Source of the DNA: Oasisia sp. SBJ-2009
Lineage: Eukaryota > Annelida > Polychaeta > Sabellida > Siboglinidae
NCBI GenBank assembly: GCA_964017155.1
Contig: OZ024856.1
Coordinates: 13,681,625 to 13,745,624, forward strand
Length of the DNA stretch: 64,000 bases
Direction of reading: 5' to 3'
Below, in pieces: positions 54,957 to 64,000 of this stretch (position 1 is the stretch's first letter; the number at the start of each line of letters is the position of its first letter). The notes under the pieces were generated by a model. That model worked only from the letters and a program-made list of their open reading frames with translations, was not told the DNA's origin and did not search any database. Both the position numbers and the translations under genes were made by a program.

Positions 54957-56216
54957 TCCCCAGTGACGCGGCTTTATCAGCGGCGTCACCAGTGTCACCA
55001 GTTGCCCCAGTGGCGGCGTCACTGCGTCACCATCTAGGGACGAGTCATACGATCTTTCAATAATTAATTTCCGAGTAGGCCCATTAAGGTTATAATTCTT
55101 ATTATTTGAACAGAAATGCAAATTCGCATGCGCTCGTGCGTGCACCATAGTGATAGACTAGAACATATAATTTAAGAGAAAAGTATATTATGTTAATAAA
55201 ATTAGCCAGTAGCTACACTACAGTAAACCTATTACAAGTTATTTGCAGATTAAGGGAGCAAATATTTGAGAATGGACTCTGGTTCCGAATCAAGGCCAGG
55301 GGCACTTAATTATATGATCTACATACTCCAAATATTCAATGCCAATTAAATACTGCATAAAGTGTGCATATTATTGTCGGAGTGCCTCTGGCTCTGTCTC
55401 TATTGTATTATTGTCATGCGTAGTGAGCTAGTTCCGACTTTATAATCACGCCACGGTGTTGCAATAAACTGTAAGATCTGTATGAGTTCATACAAAACGC
55501 ACTTTCGTACAATTATTCAACCATAGCCTAGCCCTAGGCATACGGTATATACATAATACAGGGCGCACAAGTCTCTTATCAGAACTGTAGTATATGTTGT
55601 TATCTGGAGTACAACACTAATATCAACAAACTGATAAGTGATATATGTTTATATCCAATTTACTCACCGTCAGTCGCGTAGTTGCCTCATACTGTAATGT
55701 TTACGCGCCGTTACTAGTCTTCTGTACGCTATCGCTGAACGTCCGATACTTCAACCATGCTTTCGTCAACATTGACACAGCTCTATTAATTGTAACTAAC
55801 GCTGTTTTATCGACTTTGTGCAAATCACGAATGTTTCCATGAATGTTTCCTTCACGGGAATCACGTCGTTAGTTGCCAAGTCACGTTCTGGTCTATGACG
55901 TCACTCAACGCCACGTTCTCGCGTGACACTGTATTCGGTGCTCCGTGTTCAGAATTTCATGTTTCAAACCATGCTCATTCTCACGGAGGTTACAGAACTC
56001 AAGTCAATAGTGTGCTCAACGCCGTTTCTCAGACAAACAATGACAATGTCAAAGACAAAGATGGCAACTAACCATAGAAATTGGTCGATTTAGTTTTTTA
56101 GAGAAAACGCGGCTCAATTTAAGAGTTAGTATAACACGAATGTTCTGAAAGACACTGTGTTGTGCTAAACTGCACTGTTTAATGAACATTTGCTAACTAA
56201 ACCGGGCACATATGAT
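54957..56216. other. No gene seen
   Basis: Short ORFs only (largest real-looking 55645-55842, no recognised motif). A GC-rich block of GGCGTCACCAGTGTCACCAG type repeats occupies 54975-55035. Confidence 0.5.
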
Positions 56217-56665
56217 ATTTGTTATGTATAATTTGGACCCATCTAATTTTTGCCTTTATAACTGTATATTTCCCTATTGAATACCTAAGTCTAACACAAA
56301 CTATTACTCTAATTCTCAAAATGATCAATCAGCATTCCCATTTAGATTTGTTTCACAAATATTGCATTTTGAGACCCAAATAGCGCTCCGATTTGTGCTA
56401 GTCGCAAGCGCAGCAGTGCATATGACATGTTACTGCCGTGCACATGGTCCAGTAATGAGCGATAACCATGCAGTTTGTTTATACCGACCGGCGACCGCGC
56501 TCTCTTTTCGTCCTTGAAAGTATGCCAAGACGCGCTGTTTATATAACATAACTATGCGCGAGATGATGTTAACTGATTGAATTTAAAAAATCAAGCATCA
56601 AATGTTGGCCAAGATGCAGTTATAATGGCAAAATTTAGGTGGGTCCGAATTCTACATAACTGCCC
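56217..56665 (-). mobile_element. Miniature inverted-repeat element, copy B
   Basis: Shares its interior with copy A in reverse orientation, for example GGAGCACTATTTGGGTCTCA against TGAGACCCAAATAGCGCTCC. The right end is GGACCCACCTAAATTTTGCC-like when inverted; the left end has decayed. Confidence 0.65.
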
Positions 56666-57169
56666 TAAGCCAAGTCTTGCTCAGCCCAAGGCTAAAGCTG
56701 CAACATTTATGTTTTGGTGTCATTTTTTTTCAGCGACGGGGACCATGCGTTTACCGCTACTATTTGGCAACACAAATTCACGATCAACTCAAATTCTTAC
56801 GACGTTTCCGGTGTTGAGCAGGAGCAGCGAGTACAGGTTTATAACCTCGGCCCCTAATTCTTGTTGTTTCCAGCACTCGGCAGGGTGCTATTAACATGTT
56901 TTTTAAATTATGGTTTAATTACATATTTCTTATTTATTTATTACTATTATGATTTTATTAGTATTATTGTAAACTAGTTATTTTATCTAAACCTTTATTG
57001 TATGCATGATTGTATGTATAAGAGTGTTGGGTGAAGATGGCCCATTGAAAATCACGACTTACCAAGTCACATGGTTACCAACAGGAAATTACGCTTTTAT
57101 TAACTTACTGTACCATGTCTTCCCTGTGGATGATATGCTAACTACTACACTATCCAGGTTGTAGCAGAT

Positions 57170-57810
57170 CCAATATCCCCATAAATCGAAGTCTAAAAAA
57201 CACAGCCAACAGACAGTTGAACAGTACGGCACAAAACACAGCCTACAGGTTACAGCACAGCAGAAAACACATATATGACAGAAACACGTCCAACAACACA
57301 GTCGAAACACAGTAGACTAAAATTAATATAATCAAAAGATCATCACTCAATACAACCGTAAACACAGCCGACACATTGGCAGATAACACAAGAAATAAGA
57401 AGCCGAACATAATTACAGCATGAACACAGCCGAGGAAACGGCAGAAACCATCTGATAAAATGGCGGACACCATAGCCGATAAAACGACATAAAACCTACA
57501 AAACAACTGTAAACACAACCGATTATGTCACCGAAAACCATGCCAAAAAAGCCTCCAAAGAAAACAGACAACAAGGTCACCAATAACTCAGCCGACAATG
57601 TTACATCACCAATAATATCAAAACCATGCAATAATTGAACCAACAAAATAAAAGGAAAATGTCAGATAACACAGTCAAAAATATCGCAGGTCATACAGGC
57701 ATTACAGCAGACGATGTCACCATGCAATAACTCCGCCGACAGCGATACCAATACCATTCCGACAACCGACACTGTCACCAATAACACAGCCGAACATACC
57801 ACATAAGCAT
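57170..57810. repeat. Degenerate AACACAGCCGACA repeat region
   Basis: Dozens of variants of AACACAGCCGACA and AAACACAGCC occur without fixed spacing. The Cys-rich minus-strand ORFs across it come from the repeated TGTGTT-like complement. Confidence 0.6.
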
Positions 57811-59580
57811 CGAGTGTCCTACGTGCTATGCTAGTGTCGGTGGAAAATTCACTTATATGCCACCGCGTCAGTGCGCGCTATAAGTAGGGGCAAATATTTT
57901 TAGATACCCCCTCCAAAAGATGGAGGTGTTCTTTCTGAGTGGGAAAATAATCGTCGTTCGTGTCGATGCTAACCCCCGTGTACATACCCCTTCAAACTAA
58001 GGCCCCTCTAAAAGGCATTTTTGCCTGGAAAAGTATCAAAAAATTATTATAATAACTTAGGAAATGAGCATAAAACCTTTTAATATATTTGTAATCAGGA
58101 ACAGACAATAAACATGCTATACTATGTCTATAGGTCCAGCCATGAATGACCCGTGCTGTATCGGCATAAATAACAGTGTACCGCATATTTATTGTATACA
58201 CTATCAATCGTGCAGCATAGTATAACTAAATATGTAAGTTACAAACATTTCATTATGATTGTCGCGATATTTTTTATTAATAATTAAGACAGGCTCTGCG
58301 AATTAGACTAGCATGGGCTGTGCGAATAGCCTCGTCCGTTGGATTTGGAAAAACGGCGGGAAGTGCGATCGCCGGGAAGTTGTGCGTCCGTAAGTCAAAC
58401 GAAGAAATTGTCCTCTAAATCAAGAGTGTTAGGTAACTATACACTAATTGGGACTGCATCTAGTCACATAATATTGGTGTATTCGTATCCAATTGCATGT
58501 TAACGTTAAACAATTGAGGAATTTGTATAAAAAGCAAAATCTTTTTTTCCCGCTCGTGACTTGTGCAGCATTGCCAAGATCATGAAGATGTCGCCATTTT
58601 GATTCTAAACGGTAGCGTCGTTCACGGCATCAAATTATATGAATACTAATAGTTACATGTTAAATTTGGTATAGTAAAGTTGTACATCGTTTTATGGCGG
58701 AAGTATTCATTACAAATACGCATGGCATGTTTTGTAGTATTTCAATAATTTAAATTATGCATCGACGCCGAGACGCCCATCGTCGCGTCGGCGTCGATCT
58801 GACGATAGCATCATTTGAACTGCTGGAACTGGTACTTATTTAACTTTCAATATTTGGCAATGTAACTTTAAACTTTGTTAAAAACAAATTAACGGAACAA
58901 CCTTGATCAAAAAAATGTACATCGCTAATTATGAAGACGAGTACAGATCAGAATTTTCACACTTCTGTGACATACTGTTAGGGTCCGGCAAAAAAAATTC
59001 AAAATAGATTTTACCACGTTTATGATGGTGCATGTCGATTGTATGTATAATACATAACAATATACCGTTTACAGAATTTAAATATCTTTAAGCAGTAAAA
59101 AGTTATGGCACATTTAAATTTCCAAATATGGTACCGAATCTGTGACCTCGGCTCTGGTCTGCACAGCGCGCTGTGTAGCACACGTTCACACTGGGGCTAA
59201 ATCACTCAGTTGAAATGCAGTTAAAAACTGCTATAACCTTACAGATATTTAGTTAACATTTCAATAGCTGCTCTGTTGGTCAACATTGATAACATTTCTC
59301 TTGGTGATGTTTCTCTGTAAATAAAATTAAAACATACCACTCACCATAAAGCATTATAATAATTAGCATGGGGAAGCATGTATGTGCTAATATCAGTGAT
59401 ACGATACCCAAATAAACTTATACATTTGGAATATTAACCATATTAGAAAGATTATGTTTTTAGATATTTATTCACACCAAAATATCTGTTTGAAATATTA
59501 TCGTGTTCAAAGATGCAGTTAGATTAGAATCTGATATTAGATCACTCCAAGATGGCCGTCATTGCGTCAGCAATCCTGAA
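57811..59580. other. No gene seen
   Basis: Non-coding by inspection on both strands; no repeat structure found beyond scattered A/T runs. Confidence 0.45.
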
Positions 59581-59943
59581 AATGGGCGATAAATTCAAAA
59601 CGATTTAGCTACAATGCGCTATATGCGATTTATGTGAAATTTTCAGGGTCTTCTTACTAAACATTCGTCTAATTACTATCCAAACTTCAGAAAACTTCCT
59701 CTGTGTGCTACGAAGATATAATTATCCGAACATAGCGCATATTCACTCATAAAAATCAATGAAAATGGGCGGTAAATTCAAAACAATTTAGCTACAATGT
59801 GCTACATGCGATTTATCTGACATTTTTAGGGTGTTCTTATTAAATATTCGTCTAACTACTATCAAAACTTCAGAAAACTTCCTCCGCGTGCTACGAAGAT
59901 ATAATTATCCGAACATAGCGCATATTCACTCATAAAAATCAAA
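59581..59943. repeat. 183-bp tandem duplication
   Basis: Two adjacent copies start with AATGGGCGRTAAATTCAAAA at 59581 and 59764 and end with CATATTCACTCATAAAAATC. They differ at scattered bases, so the duplication is not brand new. Confidence 0.9.
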
Positions 59944-60052
59944 ATTAAATAACCCACCTAAAATATTGCAATTCACACGGCAGCATTCTCTGCCATTTTG
60001 GGTCTCAGAAAAATGTGGTTTCCCCGTTATACAATTAATACGAGGCTCTTAA

Positions 60053-61193
60053 CTCTTTACTGGGTAGACCGCCTTCTTATTTTACACCCTGCTGTGGGCA
60101 GACAATTTTAAGATGGCAACTATCTGTGAATTATCCTGCATGTTGCTTGCATTAAAATTCGAATAACTCGACAACCGATGCACGAAAATATATTAAATGA
60201 ATTGCACTGTACATGGATTGATTGTGTGAATAAAATGTGTTATTAAAATTTATGTGTTGCAATCAATTACATTTCAGATCTTGAAGCAAACTTCAACAAT
60301 TATAATGAACAAATAAATAAGCAACTTCATCATGCTAAATATTGAAAAAATATTAGAACACATAACAGTGATCCTGTGCAACTAATGTAGCCATGTATGT
60401 TAGTTTTATCCTAGTAAAACATTTATCAATTTTTGACGGTTAGTTTTCAAATTATAATTGCTTTTGTAAACAACGCCAACGCGTCAGAAGACAAATATCA
60501 TGCCATAATTTACAAAATGGCTATCGTTTACCGATCATGTTGCCGAATGCAATGTTCTTTTCGTATGTAAAATCAACACTCGAATAACGAAAGATAGCAC
60601 ACTCCTTTCACAAGTAGATGCTCCCTTATCAGAAGCAATGTGCGCATAGTGCATATTAATCAAATACTATAAATTAAATAAACCAAACGAAGTACAGACG
60701 GTGATCCGATCAACAAAATGGCTGCAAAGCGGCGAAACGAACATGCCGCCGACGGGTCATCTTCTTCGTATCTCAACAGCGAAAAGTCGCACAGACAACG
60801 TAGATGGACGATAACAGGGTCTCCGTAATCGCTGTCGACATTATTCACGTTGCAAACCTCGAAATCCGACTCGAAATCGTCGAGAATTGATCTCAGTAAT
60901 ATCCGCCAAATGCTGCACGATGTCGGAGGTCAACTAGACAAACGCACTTCAACATCCTTCCAAATAAACTCACTTAATTCGCAAACGAATTTTTTTTCAC
61001 AAGATGGCGACAGCACATGTTTCCGTGACCTACATAGAGCTTAGGTCAGCAGCTTCAGCTGGCTGGTTAAAGTAAAAGAGGGATCTGATCGCGGTAAACG
61101 AAAGGCCCACGAACTGTGATTTTACTGGGCGGTTTTGGACGGTCTGCGCGTACGAGGGGTTGGGCGGTTTTGGACGGTCTGCGCAGTAAAGAG
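60053..61193. mobile_element. TTAA-flanked piggyBac-like element
   Basis: Ends CTCTTTACTGGGTAGACCG and, inverted, CTCTTTACTGCGCAGACCG are flanked by TTAA (60049-60052 and 61194-61197). A 35-bp unit is duplicated beside the right end (61127-61185). I recognise no transposase; the piggyBac call rests on TTAA and the ends alone. Confidence 0.6.
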
Positions 61194-61567
61194 TTAAAAG
61201 GAGTTTCTCTGGGCCTCCCCTCATGAGCAGAAAAACCTAGTGGACACAAATTTCAGCCGACCTACCGACGCGCCCCTAGCGGATTTGCCGGTCCCTAATA
61301 CTGTGATAGTCTGGTGTATGCTATGGCCTATGACGTAGTTTATACGTCTTGATTTTTTCAATAGCTTTGTTATTAACAAAGTTATTTGACTTTATTTAGA
61401 GTAAAAAACAGGCCATGCATGGCATTGACTTGTGTCCATAGGTATAGCTATGGCCTAGGCCTAGGATTCATATCCATTTTCTATCGCCTTAAATTTGTGT
61501 TGCCACCAAGTGGCATACAATGAAACCAAAAGTTACATAATGTAAGGTACTGATGTTAGATCAAATG

Positions 61568-62680
61568 TTAAAGGACAAAAAATTGCAACAGTTTCTTGTC
61601 ATACACCTAATAGAGTTTATACAAAGTAACAATTTCCACATACTCAATTTTTTAACGTCAGCGGTTTACTCAGAATGTGACCTTAAAGTCTAAAATTCTA
61701 CCGAAATCCACTATGGCCTAGACGCCGCCATCGGTGACGGGTTAACTTGGCTTGGCCAATAAGGGCGCGGCATTCCAGCTTCCTGCGACGTCGTTAAGGG
61801 TCAACAACTTCAAGTCTTCGTTCAGTTGGCGTGACGTGTAGCAGCTGCTTAGACGTGTATCTAAATCTGTGGTCAAATCTATGGTATAAACTTTAGCAAT
61901 TATGCCTTACTGTTCGGCATACGGTTGCAGTACTAGTTCCGTGAGAAATTTTGATCTATCTTTTTTTTCTTTCCCGTTGAAACAACCGGTAGTATTGAAC
62001 GTTGGATTCACAATTGCGCGTACTTTTGCAGTTTAGGCCCGCACCTCGAAAAAAACATCAAAATGATCACCTACGATGACCAAACTTCGCAGGGCGTATC
62101 TACTACACCTGTACTATGCGTATGCACTTGTCACGTGATCCAAAACAATTATTAATGCCTGAAATCGATCAAAATGTGTAAGTAAATAACGCCTCGCCGA
62201 GTCGCTACTGCAATAGTAAACTCCGTCAGGTGGCGCCACCATCTTGCTGCGTTAAACCGTGGGGTCAGATCGTATTGACTTACACATTTTGATCGATTTC
62301 AGGCATTAATTATAATTTTTGTGATCACGTAACAAGTGCATACGCATAGTTCAGGTGTAGTAGATACGCCCTGCGAAGTTTGGTCATCGTAGGTGATCAT
62401 TTTGATGTTTTTTTCGAGGTGCGGGCCTAAACTGTGCACGCACAGCGCCTCTAGGCGGATTTATAAATAACTAATATGCAGGGAATCTGTCGAGAGCGCC
62501 GAAGCTTCGTGACGTCATTCTTCGTCTAACTGATAGTATTCTGATGGCTGGGTGTTCAAAAATATTTTTTGGGTAAACCGCTGGCGTTAAAAAATTTAGT
62601 ATATATATGTGGAAATTGTTACTTTATATTAACTCTATTAGGTGTATGCCACGAAACCGTTGCCATTTGTTGTCCTTTAA
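61568..62680. repeat. 1.1-kb palindromic (foldback-like) structure
   Basis: The outer arms 61568-61668 and 62573-62680 are imperfect inverted repeats (TAAAGGACA..CATACACCTAATAGAG and complement). The inner arms 62029-62184 and 62278-62432 are about 155 bp and highly similar, around a 93-bp spacer containing GGTGGCGCCACC. No ORF is visible. Confidence 0.75.
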
Positions 62681-63214
62681 TAACCAAGTATTGACCCTCT
62701 TATCAAGTGTCAAGTGACATATATCAGTGTTCATAGGACATGAAGTGTCAAGTACGTATTTGATCAGTGTGTATGTCAGTTTACTATTTGATATAAAAAA
62801 AGTAACTCGTGGCAATGTTCACAGGACACTATACAAATTCAGTGTAGATGTCCTTGAGCAGTCCTAGTATGCTATTTAATGGTTCTCTTGTGTGATGGGC
62901 ATTCTCAATGACACTGCCAGTCAATCAAAGTTAACTGATCACACATTGAACATTTTCCAGCATGTGCATGTAGTTCAGTATGTAGGGTAATGGGTAAGCT
63001 GACCAATTTGGCTGTAGACCAAACTTTTCATACTTTCTAGGCATCAATTCACTAACATTTAATTGGTAATGTTTCCTGTGGTACGTGTTCAAATAGACAA
63101 GCGAACTTGTTGTCATTGTATCCAAGGGAACATTGCATTGGTTGGTGCTTTTTGAGTACAATAAACATAAACCAGTTCCAAGTTCAGTACTTTCACGAGG
63201 CTTTTTCTTTTTAG
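62681..63214. other. No gene seen upstream of the possible right-edge exon
   Basis: Candidate intron or 5' flanking sequence of the exon at 63215. The short minus-strand ORF (62931-63161) has no recognisable features. Confidence 0.4.
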
Positions 63215-63258
63215 GGTATTTTCAAACAACATGCCAGAAAGGTGGAGCACTGCGGAAG
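63215..63258 (+). CDS. Possible first coding exon of a plus-strand gene running off the window
   Basis: A pyrimidine-rich acceptor TTTTTCTTTTTAG (ending 63214) and a strong donor GTAAGA (from 63259) bound 44 bp containing an ATG at 63231, coding MPERWSTAE plus one base. I recognise no family from nine residues and found no convincing second exon before 64000. It could be chance. Confidence 0.3.
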
Positions 63259-64000
63259 GTAAGATAATAAAACTCACTGTTAGTCTGTTTATAACACCTG
63301 TACAACAGTGTGAACAGTTGTTTGATCAATGTTATGTCAATGATATTGAACAATTGCAAGAACAAAATTTAAGAGTGATGGACTAATAGGTGAGAATAAA
63401 CCAAATATTTTTACAGCCAGTTTAGTTATTGTAATGTACATGAATTTATACAGAGCAGTTACATCAAATACCTCAGAGTATAACCTGGAAAGGTTTATTA
63501 CACATAGTATTTTTAGAGCTTATATATACATGATGATAAATGATACAGCTAAAAACTCATCTCTGTACTGTGACATCATTGTTGTGTGATATTGTGTTGT
63601 GAGGAAATTGCTTTGTTGTTTGTATAACCAGATAATTGCGGAAAGTTTTGATGTTGTTCATAATGTCTCCTTTTCAGGCAAAACATTTCTACTAGACAAG
63701 TGCTGTCACATGTGATTGCTGTAGGAATGATATTTCATTGAAAAATGATTATATACTAAGTTGATGCATTTTTAACAGTTTGCACATGAATTTTGCGTAC
63801 CAATATTTCTACGTGATCATCAACATTGAGCATGTCTTATTCTGTCCAACTCAGAACCAATGATGTTTCTTTCACTTGGCATTGTTTTCGGAAGACTGCA
63901 CATATTATGGATGGCACTAGATGAAAGTTGTCATTTGTCGGGTTGTTTCAAAGTTTGATATATATATATATATATATGCTTGCTTTCATATGTTCCATGT

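Noticed and set aside
54699..55148. 149-residue minus-strand ORF with SHSVSLRHGQCNQLTN repeats
   Set aside because: Most of it is the 47-bp tandem repeat; the rest shows no recognisable domain.
57089..57646. Cysteine-rich minus-strand ORFs
   Set aside because: The Cys/Val/Phe bias comes from a degenerate AACACAGCC repeat; no signal or domain pattern holds.

Overview
The window is eukaryotic: AT-rich, intron-rich and loaded with TA microsatellites, minisatellites and transposable elements. The RTE-type and CR1/L2-type non-LTR retrotransposons and the abundant hAT-like miniature elements suggest a marine invertebrate, probably a lophotrochozoan such as a mollusc. That placement is inference; I cannot name the species.

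The main gene is a complete minus-strand orthologue of TTC13 (tetratricopeptide repeat protein 13), spanning 39494 down to 9266. I reconstructed 24 coding exons by hand from splice sites, phase and similarity to human TTC13 recalled from memory. Every junction is GT..AG, the phases agree at all 23 introns, and the exons sum to 2676 nt (891 residues plus stop, against roughly 860 in human). The protein has a signal peptide, two CGTC motifs, a TPR array and the long conserved C-terminal region of the family.

Layout. 1-9.2 kb: no recognised gene; TA and pentanucleotide microsatellites, a pair of 400-bp dispersed repeats and degenerate repeats. 9.3-39.5 kb: TTC13, whose introns hold an intact antisense RTE retrotransposon (intron 1), two related inverted-repeat elements inserted in TA microsatellites (introns 16 and 22), several hAT-like miniature elements, fragments of other retroelements, and a 29-bp minisatellite in intron 15 whose unit copies the exon's own 5' splice site. 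39.6-41.4 kb: an inverted-repeat DNA transposon ending about 100 bp upstream of the TTC13 start codon, with another miniature element inside. 42-47.2 kb: a CR1/L2-like retrotransposon split by two DNA transposons with clean target-site duplications. 47.9-48.6 kb: a decayed ORF. 49.6-54.5 kb: a minisatellite of roughly 80 units of about 60 bp, each with a small hairpin, followed by tetranucleotide and 47-bp tandem repeats. 55-64 kb: mostly non-coding DNA with a second copy of the miniature element, a TTAA-flanked piggyBac-like element, a 183-bp tandem duplication, a 1.1-kb palindromic structure and, at the right edge, a possible first coding exon of a plus-strand gene.

Only TTC13 and the RTE ORF look like intact protein genes. 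I found no operons, CRISPR arrays, functional tRNA or rRNA. The most unusual observations are the minisatellite that amplified a splice donor, the paired TA-microsatellite elements, the nested insertions, and the transposon ends next to the TTC13 promoter and the exon 2 acceptor.
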